Both the position numbers and the translations under genes were made by a program. This document shows positions 34,769-41,725 of a stretch of 64,000 nucleotides of DNA, in pieces. Under the pieces are notes generated by a model. That model did no database searches, was not told the DNA's origin, and saw only the letters and a list, made by a program, of their open reading frames with translations. The stretch's first letter is position 1; each line of letters opens with the position of its first letter. Origin of the DNA: Candidatus Rothia avicola (GTDB lineage: Bacteria; Actinomycetota; Actinomycetes; Actinomycetales; Micrococcaceae); contig DXCN01000048.1 in the NCBI GenBank assembly GCA_019115985.1, positions 1-64,000 of the forward strand, read 5' to 3'.

Positions 34769-35544
34769 CCACCGCCTCACCTGCCCCCGTGCGAGAAACC
34801 GGCGCAGCGGCGTCCGCCCCCACCGTCACCATCACCGACCTGCACGCAGGCTACCCGGGGCGGCCCGTCCTCACCGGCCTTAACCTAACCCTGCGCCCCG
34901 GCGAATTCGTCGGGCTCATCGGGGCAAACGGCGCAGGCAAAACCACCCTGCTGCGCTCCCTGCTCGGGCTTGTACCCACCGGTAAAGGGCGCATCGATAT
35001 TCTCGGGGAACCGCCCCTCAAAGCCCGCGCCCACATCGGCTACGTACCCCAAAAGCACCTCTTCCAGTGGGACTTCCCCATCACCGTCGAAAACGCCGTC
35101 ATGAGCGGGCGCACCCGCACCATCGGCTGGTTCCACCGCCCCCGCCGTGCCGACTGGCAGGCGGTCTACTCCGCCCTCGAAAAGGCAGAGCTGACCGACC
35201 TCAAAGACCGCCCCGTGGGCGAACTTTCCGGCGGTCAAAAGCAGCGGGTCCTACTGGCCCGGGCCCTGGCGTCCGCGCCCAAGCTCCTGCTTCTCGACGA
35301 ACCTTTCACCGGCGTAGACGCCCCCACCCAGGACTCCCTCAACCGCCTCTACCGGGCGCTAGCCGCCGAGGGGATGACCATTCTGATGTCCACCCACGAC
35401 ATGGTCGCCGCCCGCACCTGGTGCACCCGCATCGTCGGGGTACACGGCCACCTCGCCATGGACGCCCCCGCCCAGCAACACAGCATCGAAGAACTCTACG
35501 CCTTCCTGCACGGGCAGCACGAAGGGTGTGAACGAGCCCTATGA
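34765..35544 (+). CDS. ABC transporter ATP-binding protein (zinc/manganese type)
   Basis: A 259-residue ATPase of the anchored-repeat/Znu-type metal transporter. Walker A GANGAGKTTLLRSLL (~52), Q-loop YVPQKHLFQWDFP (~92), signature LSGGQKQRVLLARALA (~153), Walker B LLLLDEPFTGVD (~173) and switch His in MSTHDMVAA (~209) are all intact. The FQWDFPITV sequence after the Q-loop is typical of metal-type family members. It starts within the stop of the preceding gene and ends four bases into the permease gene, so all three are translationally coupled. Confidence 0.93.
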   Translation: MTTASPAPVRETGAAASAPTVTITDLHAGYPGRPVLTGLNLTLRPGEFVGLIGANGAGKTTLLRSLLGLVPTGKGRIDILGEPPLKARAHIGYVPQKHLFQWDFPITVENAVMSGRTRTIGWFHRPRRADWQAVYSALEKAELTDLKDRPVGELSGGQKQRVLLARALASAPKLLLLDEPFTGVDAPTQDSLNRLYRALAAEGMTILMSTHDMVAARTWCTRIVGVHGHLAMDAPAQQHSIEELYAFLHGQHEGCERAL

Positions 35545-36404
35545 TTACTCCCTACGAATTTATCCAAGACCTTTTCAACCCCAACCTGGCTTTCCTGGCG
35601 CGAGCGCTGGCAGCGGTCGTCCTTGCCTCCCTGATTACCGGGCTCGTGGGCTGCCATGTGGTCATGCGCGGCATGGTCTTCATCGGCGACGCAGTTGCCC
35701 ACTCGGTCTTCCCGGGCCTGGCGGTGGCCTTTGTGGTGGGTGGGTCGCTGGTAGTGGGCGGCCTGGTGGCAGGCGTCGTCACCGCTATTTTGGTGGCGAT
35801 TTTTAGCCAGAACCAGAAGCTCAAAGAGGACTCGGTCATCGGTATTTTCTTTGCCGGTTCCTTCGCCCTGGGTATCACTATCATTTCCCTGGCCCCGGGC
35901 TACTCGGGGTCGGTACAGGACTTTTTGTTCGGTTCCATCGTGGGTATTTCGGGGGCGGACGTCGCCCAGGCGGCAGCTATTGCGGCTGTACTGGTGCTTG
36001 TGTTGGGGCTCTTCCATAAGGAGATTGTGGCGGTGTCGCTCGATAAGGAGAGCGCGAAAGCTGCGGGCCTGCCGGTGCTGGCCCTGGATATTTTGCTCTA
36101 CGTGGTAGTCACCGTATCTGTTGTGATTTCCCTTCAAACCCTGGGCAATGTGCTGGTGTTGGCCCTGCTGGTGGTTCCGGCGGCGAGCGCCCGCCTACTC
36201 TGTTCTACCCTGGGGCGCATGATGGTCTTTGCGCCAGCCTTCGGGGCGGTGACATCCACGGTGGGGCTTTATCTTTCCTGGGCTTTCAACCTGCCCACCG
36301 GCGGCGTCATCGTGCTGACCATGATTGCCGGGTTCCTGCTCTGCTGGGCGGCTAGTCGGGTACTTCACGGCCGCTTCCCCCTGAAAAGTGCACCTTCCCG
36401 TTAA
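35541..36404 (+). CDS. ABC-3 family metal transporter permease
   Basis: A 287-residue membrane protein with about eight hydrophobic segments, the permease of the zinc/manganese importer (ZnuB/anchored-repeat permease type). MVFIGDAVAHSVFPGLAVAF (~50), DSVIGIFFAGSFALGI (~97), LDKESAKAAGLPVLALDILLY (in parts, ~170) and LVVPAASARLL (~212) are the conserved ABC-3 blocks. It starts inside the end of the ATPase gene. A weak stem AAAAGTG/CACTTTT at about 36406-36430 may end the operon. Confidence 0.92.
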   Translation: MITPYEFIQDLFNPNLAFLARALAAVVLASLITGLVGCHVVMRGMVFIGDAVAHSVFPGLAVAFVVGGSLVVGGLVAGVVTAILVAIFSQNQKLKEDSVIGIFFAGSFALGITIISLAPGYSGSVQDFLFGSIVGISGADVAQAAAIAAVLVLVLGLFHKEIVAVSLDKESAKAAGLPVLALDILLYVVVTVSVVISLQTLGNVLVLALLVVPAASARLLCSTLGRMMVFAPAFGAVTSTVGLYLSWAFNLPTGGVIVLTMIAGFLLCWAASRVLHGRFPLKSAPSR

Positions 36405-36532
36405 AAAGTGACAGGCATGTGCACTTTTCGAAGGGCGTCTTCGTTACGGGAAGTTGGTATCTGCCTTGCTTTTGATCCCGACCTTCTGAAAGATAGTCAG
36501 TGAACTGTTATCAATTGAGTGAAGGAGCACCC

Positions 36533-36850
36533 GTGATTTTCATTGTTGTGAAGTACCAGGTTAAGGACGGCGACCGCGAGGGCTTTTTGGCCGCTACCCG
36601 CGAGTTCACCGAGGCTACCCGCGCTGAGCCGGGCAACAAGTGGTTTGAGTGGTCACTGAGCGTGGAAGACCCCAACGAGGTTGTTCTCGTTGAGGCTTTT
36701 GAGGACGACGCCGCGGCAGCTCACGTAGAGTCAGACCACTTCGCCAAGGGGCTGGAGGCTATGAAGCCCTGGCTGACCGAGACCCCCAAGATTATTTCCC
36801 GCACGATCGACGGCAACGACTGGGACGAAATGGGAGAGCTGAAAATTTAG
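36533..36850 (+). CDS. Putative quinol monooxygenase (ABM domain)
   Basis: A 105-residue one-domain protein of the antibiotic biosynthesis monooxygenase family (YgiN-like), a ferredoxin-like fold acting on quinols or small phenolics. FIVVKYQVKDGDREGFLAA, EPGNKWFEWSLSVEDPNEVVLVE (in parts) and AAAAHVESDHFAKGL follow the family layout, with a conserved His (~68). The start GTG 36533 has GAAGGAG at 36521-36527; a longer reading from 36500 is unlikely. It is a single gene ended by a strong terminator. Confidence 0.85.
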   Translation: MIFIVVKYQVKDGDREGFLAATREFTEATRAEPGNKWFEWSLSVEDPNEVVLVEAFEDDAAAAHVESDHFAKGLEAMKPWLTETPKIISRTIDGNDWDEMGELKI

Positions 36851-36872
36851 ATTTCGTAGCTTTCCCCGCACC

Positions 36873-36917
36873 AGGACGCCGGTGGGCAGGTGGTTGCCCA
36901 CCGGCGTCCTTGTTTTT
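36873..36917 (+). terminator. Rho-independent terminator
   Basis: AGGACGCCGGTGGGCA (36873-36888) pairs with TGCCCACCGGCGTCCT (36895-36910), followed by TGTTTTTG. The stem carries inverted GGACGCC words, as do two other terminators in the window. Confidence 0.93.
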
Positions 36918-37036
36918 GTTCCCGGGCTTGTGCCCGGGGTGTTGGGCTGGGGTTATCTCTTGACCGATTGACTAGAATGGGTGTAGAGGTCGCCGTGGGG
37001 CGTCCTGATTTTTACTGCCTATGACCGGGGAGCCAT

Positions 37037-37858
37037 ATGACTTTGCCGAACGCCGCCCAGGCCCACCACGATGAGCATCTTGATGCCGACCACACCTCGG
37101 TTTCGCTTGCTGTTTCTACCGTGATTTTGGCTCTGCGCCACAAGGAGGGCGAGTCTCACCATTCGTTGTGGCTGCCACTGGTGCGTCGCTTGCGTGAGCC
37201 ATATAAGGGCCAGTGGGCTCTGCCGGGTGGCCCGTTGCAGCCCGATATGTCTCTTGAAGAGGCGGCTGGTTATACCCTTCAGCGGGCGACCGGCCTGGTG
37301 CCGGGTTACCTTGAGCAACTCTATGCTTTTGGCGATGTGCACCGCACCCCGGATTACAAGATTATGCGTGAGGGTGGCTCTCTACCTGTTCCCGCTGAGG
37401 AAGACCGGCATGAGCGTGTGGTGTCGGTGATTTACTGGGCGTCGATCCCTCAGACCGAGGTGAGCCGAACCCGGGTGCACGAGAATATCCGCTGGTTCCC
37501 GATTGACGAGCTCCCTATTCTGGCGTTTGATCACAACGAGATTGTTGAGTACGCCCTCTACCGCCTGCAGAATAAGGTGGAGTACTCCCGCATCGCCCAC
37601 TCCTTCTTGGGTGAGGAGTTCACGCTCGCCCAGCTGCGTGAGGTCTATGAGGCGATTTTGGGTCGGGCGCTTGACCCGGCGAACTTCCGCCGCCAGATTG
37701 CGGCGTCCAAGTCTATTATTGATACAGGTAAGCGTGTTGAGGGCACCCGTCACCGCCCGCCGCGCCTTTACCGCTACAATCACTCGCGCGCCTTTGCGGA
37801 CCAGGGCCCTCTGGGTATGTACCGCGAGGCCGCCTATCATGCCGAACAAGGGAAATAA
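37037..37858 (+). CDS. NrtR-like Nudix-domain regulator
   Basis: A 273-residue protein with an N-terminal Nudix domain (~20-165) and a C-terminal winged helix (~170-260: YSRIAHSFLGEEFTLAQLREVYEAILG in parts, DPANFRRQIAAS, PRLYRYN), the layout of NrtR repressors of NAD metabolism. The Nudix box, GGPLQPDMSLEEAAGYTLQRATGL, lacks the REUxEE core (TLQRATG instead), so hydrolase activity is unlikely and a sensor role fits. No NAD gene is next to it here. It precedes a lipoprotein gene by only five bases, probably a fortuitous neighbour. Confidence 0.85.
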   Translation: MTLPNAAQAHHDEHLDADHTSVSLAVSTVILALRHKEGESHHSLWLPLVRRLREPYKGQWALPGGPLQPDMSLEEAAGYTLQRATGLVPGYLEQLYAFGDVHRTPDYKIMREGGSLPVPAEEDRHERVVSVIYWASIPQTEVSRTRVHENIRWFPIDELPILAFDHNEIVEYALYRLQNKVEYSRIAHSFLGEEFTLAQLREVYEAILGRALDPANFRRQIAASKSIIDTGKRVEGTRHRPPRLYRYNHSRAFADQGPLGMYREAAYHAEQGK

Positions 37859-37863
37859 AATTT

Positions 37864-38718
37864 ATGAAGCGCCTAGCGCCCCTAGTAGCAGTCACTGTGC
37901 TCGCTTTATCTGCATGCGGCTCATCCACAGAAGCAGCCCCTGAGGCGAACCCCGCCATTACGTACACCGATGGCATGACCGCCACTGTAGTTTCCGTGGA
38001 GTCCGCTAACACATTTACCGCCAATATCGATGGAGTTGAGAAGGAAGTTCGGTTAATCAACACCGCGGCTCCTTCGAGCAATGGCGTTGCTTTATCGAGC
38101 ACTTGCCTCGTCGATGAGTCCAAGGCTCTTCTTGCGGAGAAGCTGCCCGAGGGTAGCCAGGTGACTCTGAATTTTGATGAGTCCCAACGCGGGGCAACCG
38201 GCTATGTTGAGGCTGCGGTGTATGCGGGTGATGCTTTTATCAACCGGGATATGGCGCGGGCCGGTATGGTTACTACCACGTTTACCACTAACGCAGACGA
38301 GTTCTACGGCGAGATTTCTCAGGCCCAGCAGGATGCCGCCAACGAGGGTATAGGCCTATACTCCAGGGATATCGAGTGTACGATTCCCGCACGAATCCAG
38401 GCACAAAAGACAGTTGTAGAGGACGCGAAGAACTGGGAAGTAGACACATCAGCTGAAGCACCGCTAGAGCAAAAGCAACGTGAGAATGAACGCCAAGCTA
38501 TCTACCGTGATGTCTCTGCTGTATACAAGGACTTAGAAGAGCAGACTAAAGCACCTGCCCAATGGGTAGGGTCAATTGTGACCTTAGATGCCGTAAAGGC
38601 ACAGCTGAGTGAGCTCCGATCACTCCTAGGCGACGATTTCTACCCGTCGAACGGTACCAGCGTGAACCAGCAGAAGAAGACTGAGGCCGAGGCTACTCCG
38701 GTACGCCCGGGTTCCTAG
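37864..38718 (+). CDS. Lipoprotein with SNase-like fold, degenerate
   Basis: A 284-residue lipoprotein (signal with LSACGSS at residues ~14-20). Residues ~35-175 resemble a thermonuclease-like (SNase) domain: ATVVSVESANTFTANIDG, VRLINTAAPSS, GYVEAAVYAGDAFINRDMARAGM and GIGLYSRDIECTIPARIQ align with the family pattern. The catalytic Glu after VRL (usually in TPE) is replaced by Ser, and the second Arg (usually before LAYV) is missing, so nuclease activity is unlikely. The C-terminal ~100 residues are a helical unknown. It converges on, and overlaps by 26 bases, a related lipoprotein gene. Role unknown. Confidence 0.65.
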   Translation: MKRLAPLVAVTVLALSACGSSTEAAPEANPAITYTDGMTATVVSVESANTFTANIDGVEKEVRLINTAAPSSNGVALSSTCLVDESKALLAEKLPEGSQVTLNFDESQRGATGYVEAAVYAGDAFINRDMARAGMVTTTFTTNADEFYGEISQAQQDAANEGIGLYSRDIECTIPARIQAQKTVVEDAKNWEVDTSAEAPLEQKQRENERQAIYRDVSAVYKDLEEQTKAPAQWVGSIVTLDAVKAQLSELRSLLGDDFYPSNGTSVNQQKKTEAEATPVRPGS

Positions 38719-39298
38719 ACAACGGGTGAACACGTAGCGGACGCCGCCCCTCACCTCCCTGCCTATAGGCAGGAGGGTGAGGGGCGGCGTCCTTGTGTTT
38801 GGCCTGGCGGGTGGATTTAGGGGGTTGAAGCAGGGTTTTGACGGACTGGGTTTGGGCGACGGTTGAGAGCAGGGGCAGGTCGCTGGCAGTTTCGTATTCT
38901 TCTAGGCGCCGGGTGAGAGAGTCGGCGGTTTCTAGGGGCTCCTTGAGGTATATTCCCTGAGCGTTATTTACACTGGTGAGGGTTGAGTTGAGACGACTAG
39001 GGAGGGTGCAGTCAATGGTTCGGCTGTAGATACCTGCCTGCTGCTGGTCGGCCTGGTCTTGGGCCGCACTAATGATGTCGTAAAGGGTGGAGCCACCTTC
39101 GGGGGCAGCCACGCCGAACCCTGCCCGAGCCATTTCGGCGTCGATCACACGCAGGACGCGAGCTACCGAAGTTTCATCTGTCGCGCTGGGGGTGGCGGTA
39201 CTGACCGGTTCGGCGCCACTGCCGAAGAGGCCGCAGCCGGTAAGGGTGAGCATGCCCGCGGTCAGGGCCGCAGGCTTGAAAATGCGGGCAGGGCGCAT
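38693..39298 (-). CDS. Truncated lipoprotein paralogue of the SNase-like gene
   Basis: A 201-residue lipoprotein (LTLTGCGLF at ~17-25) that keeps only the second half of the SNase-like fold of its neighbour: VRVIDAEMARAGFGV (here VLRVIDAEMARAGFG) and QQQAGIYSRTIDCTLPSRLN match INRDMARAGM and GIGLYSRDIECTIPARIQ of the gene at 37864. The first half is lost. The last ~35 residues read straight through a strong terminator hairpin (38739-38792), so the original stop has probably been lost and the C-terminus is not native. Possibly a decaying duplicate. Confidence 0.55.
   Translation of the reverse strand: MRPARIFKPAALTAGMLTLTGCGLFGSGAEPVSTATPSATDETSVARVLRVIDAEMARAGFGVAAPEGGSTLYDIISAAQDQADQQQAGIYSRTIDCTLPSRLNSTLTSVNNAQGIYLKEPLETADSLTRRLEEYETASDLPLLSTVAQTQSVKTLLQPPKSTRQAKHKDAAPHPPAYRQGGEGRRPLRVHPLSRNPGVPE
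38739..38792. terminator. Strong bidirectional terminator between convergent genes
   Basis: GGACGCCGCCCCTCACC (38739-38755) and GGTGAGGGGCGGCGTCC (38776-38792) form a perfect 17-bp stem; CCTGCC/GGCAGG extends it inward. It overlaps the 3' end of the minus-strand lipoprotein reading frame. Confidence 0.88.
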
Positions 39299-39378
39299 GG
39301 GTCTACTCCTTTGTGCTGCTCACCATACTAGGTGCCCCAGCGCTTGACCTGCCAGTATTACGGGGCCGGTACGACCCT

Positions 39379-39438
39379 TAAAAGCCGGGTGCCGGCATCC
39401 TTCTCTCATCGGAGCGGACGCCGGCACCCGGCTTTTTA
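39379..39438. terminator. Terminator of sodA (bidirectional)
   Basis: TAAAAGCCGGGTGCCGGC (39379-39396) pairs with GCCGGCACCCGGCTTTTTA (39420-39438) with a 23-base loop. On the minus strand the T-run follows the stem, after the sodA stop at 39462. Confidence 0.88.
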
Positions 39439-39461
39439 CCTGCACACGGGGTGCGAGGGGT

Positions 39462-40094
39462 TTAGGCTTCAGGAATGATGAGGCCCTTGGTCTGGGAGAC
39501 TGCGCGGTCGAAGCGAGCTGCGACGTCTTCCCAGTTGACGATGTTCCAGAAGGCCTTGACGTAGTCGCCCTTGACGTTCTGATAGTCCAGGTAGAAGGCG
39601 TGCTCCCACATATCGAGCTGCAGGACGGGGATCAGGGCGACGGAGATGTTGCCCTGCTGATCGTAGAGCTGCTCGATGACGAGGCGCTTGCCGACGGTGT
39701 CCCAGGCCAGGATGGCCCAGCCGGAGCCCTGGATGGTGAGGGCTACGTTCTCGAAGTGGGCGCGGAAGCCGTCGAAGGAGCCGAAGTCGTTATCGATTGC
39801 TGCTGCCAGTTCACCCACGGGCTTGTCGCCGCCCTCGGGTGAGAGGTTCTTCCAGAAGATGGAGTGGTTGGTGTGGCCGCCCAGGTTGAAGGCCAGGTCC
39901 TTGGAGAGCTTGCCGATATTGGCGAAGTCTCCCTTTTCGCGGGCTTCTTCCATCTTCTCAAGAGCGGTGTTGGCGCCACCGACGTAGGTTGCGTGGTGCT
40001 TGGAGTGGTGCAGCTCCATGATGCGAGCTGAGATGTGGGGCTCTAGGGCTGCGTAGTCGTAGTCGAGCTCAGGCAGAACGTACTTTTCTGACAT
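39462..40094 (-). CDS. sodA: Superoxide dismutase, Mn/Fe family
   Basis: A 210-residue cytoplasmic superoxide dismutase. [18 protein letters not shown] opens it; metal ligands are the His in [14 protein letters not shown], the His in [16 protein letters not shown], and the Asp and His of [14 protein letters not shown] near residue ~165. [10 protein letters not shown] and the DMWEHAFY block are normal; [10 protein letters not shown] is at ~123. Start ATG 40094 (MSEK) has AAAGGA six bases upstream, while ATG 40100 would abut it. Manganese is the likely metal, but Mn and Fe cannot be told apart with certainty. Upstream lies the DnaA-box region rather than a normal promoter. Confidence 0.95.
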   Translation of the reverse strand: MSEKYVLPELDYDYAALEPHISARIMELHHSKHHATYVGGANTALEKMEEAREKGDFANIGKLSKDLAFNLGGHTNHSIFWKNLSPEGGDKPVGELAAAIDNDFGSFDGFRAHFENVALTIQGSGWAILAWDTVGKRLVIEQLYDQQGNISVALIPVLQLDMWEHAFYLDYQNVKGDYVKAFWNIVNWEDVAARFDRAVSQTKGLIIPEA

Positions 40095-40250
40095 GGTCAT
40101 TCCTTTCGTTAAAGGCCCTTCCTTGGGTCTTTCTGGGTTTAACTCTACACACTGGGGCGCGCGGGGTCACGAGAGATTACTTGATAAGTCCCCTGGTTTA
40201 GCCCTGGGCAAAACGGTCTGAAACGGAGCAGGCGGACGCCGGCGGCGGGT

Positions 40251-40700
40251 TTTCCACAGTTTTCCACTTAAGGGACGGGAAAGTTATCCACAGGTGGGGA
40301 TAAAACTGGGGATATTCGAATTACACGGGTGGGAGTTTCGAAGATCTTCGAGGGAATGCGGGGCAGAATGGGGTAATTCGAGGGCTAGTCTTTCGAAAAT
40401 ACAGCGGTGTTGTTCGAAAATCACACCGGTGTCACTTATCCACGGGTGTGGATAAAACCTGTGGAGAACCTACTTCTAAGGCCTGAAACTGCGAGTTTTA
40501 TGGGCTTTTTACCGCTCTTACCCACAGGGCTGGTGGTTTTTCCACCTTTTAAGTGGATATTGTTCACAGACTTATCCACAGGTGGGGATAAAAGACGAAA
40601 AAGTACCCAAAGTCGCCCCAAACACCCCTGTAACCGGCCTTAAAGCAGCAGGCCTGCGGACTGCGTCCGCATTTTGCTGGGGATAAAACCTGTGGATAAA
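40251..40700. other. DnaA-box cluster (origin-like or titration site)
   Basis: No gene is credible between 40095 and 40785. Exact TTATCCACA boxes lie at 40285 and 40573 on plus, and TGTGGATAA at 40448 and 40692 on minus. One-mismatch boxes occur at 40251, 40296, 40437, 40519, 40584 and 40679. Several are paired face to face, as in TTATCCACAGGTGGGGATAA (40285-40304, repeated at 40573-40592). Six TTCGA words are spread between 40316 and 40418. DnaA boxes in oriC regions are known in this form, but dnaA and dnaN are not adjacent. A secondary cluster acting on DnaA availability, or a relocated or additional origin, is inferred. Confidence 0.7.
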
Positions 40701-40785
40701 CAAGAGCTCCACCCCGTGCTCTAGGCAAGGGGAGGAGCTCTAGGATTCTTTGGCATCAAACAGGGCAGGGCACCCCGCAGGTGGC

Positions 40786-41310
40786 CTATTCTTCATCGAA
40801 GAGTTCAAGGTTACGCACGTTGATAATTTCGCTGGGCTTGTCACCCAATACTGACTCGCCAATCTTGGCCAGGGACTTCACCTGGCGGGCGTTGAGCTGG
40901 TCAAAGATAATACGGCGGACGGCTTCAACGTGCCCGGGGGCAGCCTCCTGGACCTTGGCCAGGCCGCCGGGTAATAGGTGGCAGATAGAGACGCGGCGGT
41001 CCTTGGCCCAGATACTGCGTTCCACAAAGTTGTCTTTTTCCAGGCGGGTTACCACCCGTGAGAGGCGGGGCAGCAGGGTGTTGGTACGGCGGGCCAGATC
41101 AGTCATGGTGAGCTTATGCTGGGGGGATTCCGAGAGCATAGCGAGCACCATGTACTCCACGAAGCTAAGGCCAGAGTCCTTCTGTAGCTGACTCTCGAGT
41201 TGGCCAGGCAGATTGAACATGATGGATGAGATGAAAAGCCAGCCTTCACGCTCTTCTTCAGTCAGCCAGCGGGCGGTATCGGTAGCGGCTGCGGGGGTTT
41301 CTTCGCTCAT
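40786..41310 (-). CDS. MarR family transcriptional regulator
   Basis: A 174-residue winged-helix regulator. LPGQLESQLQKDSGLSFVEYMVLAML (in parts, ~35-60) is the first helix pair, KLTMTDLARRTNTLLPRLSRVVTRLE (in parts, ~67-92) the recognition helix, and FVERSIWAKDRRVSICHL the wing with the conserved DRR. Length is normal. It has a region with ATTCGAAAG at 41371-41379 before it, reminiscent of the TTCGA words downstream. Regulates an unknown target; the neighbouring nhaA is a possibility because it is divergent. Stop at 40786. Confidence 0.9.
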   Translation of the reverse strand: MSEETPAAATDTARWLTEEEREGWLFISSIMFNLPGQLESQLQKDSGLSFVEYMVLAMLSESPQHKLTMTDLARRTNTLLPRLSRVVTRLEKDNFVERSIWAKDRRVSICHLLPGGLAKVQEAAPGHVEAVRRIIFDQLNARQVKSLAKIGESVLGDKPSEIINVRNLELFDEE

Positions 41311-41573
41311 GGTTCCTCTGGTCGGTACTGTGGGTAAAAGTGGGGGTTGTCTATACCTAGTCTAAGTTTCATTCGAAAGGGTTTCTGCTTCTGGTGCACT
41401 CGTGTTGTTGCCTTTCACGAAAATATCTATTATTTAGGGCCAGTTTTTGCTTCTGACAGCCAAGAGATACCCCTCAACCCCCTTCTTTGCTAGCATGGCT
41501 CGCTGCCAAAACATACTCTCAGCCCCTCAATTCCCCCTAGCACCCCTTCATTTGATAAGCTAGATTACTAAGG

Positions 41574-41720
41574 TGTGCCGGGAAGACTGGTCGGCCCGCC
41601 CAACTCACCACCTCCCCACCTGAAGGTAGGCACCCGCGGCCCCACAGGCGTCCACCCCGCTCCCCCTTCAGAAGCGGCCGGTGAGTAGGCGGTTTATCAT
41701 TACCCATCGACCTCAAAGGG
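41574..41720 (+). ncRNA. Candidate structured leader of nhaA
   Basis: The 150 bases before the first nhaA are too long for a plain leader and hold GTGCCGGGAAGACTGGTCGG at 41574, with GCCG/CGGC pairing, then GGTAGGCACC and GCGGCC segments. TAGATT at 41561-41566 could be the -10 for a start near 41573. Sodium- or pH-sensing leaders are known for some antiporter genes, but I could not match this to a family. Structure would have to be shown by covariation. The rest of 41311-41573 shows no gene. Confidence 0.35.
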
Positions 41721-41725
41721 CGTTT

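Noticed and set aside
40407..40643. Small open frame in the DnaA-box region
   Set aside because: No ribosome site and composition of noncoding DNA; the boxes explain the sequence.
40251..40700. Calling the DnaA-box cluster the chromosomal origin outright
   Set aside because: dnaA, dnaN, rpmH and gyrB are not adjacent, so only origin-like is justified.
41574..41720. Cobalamin or c-di-AMP riboswitch before nhaA
   Set aside because: The characteristic conserved blocks of those classes are not present; only an unassigned structured leader is supported.
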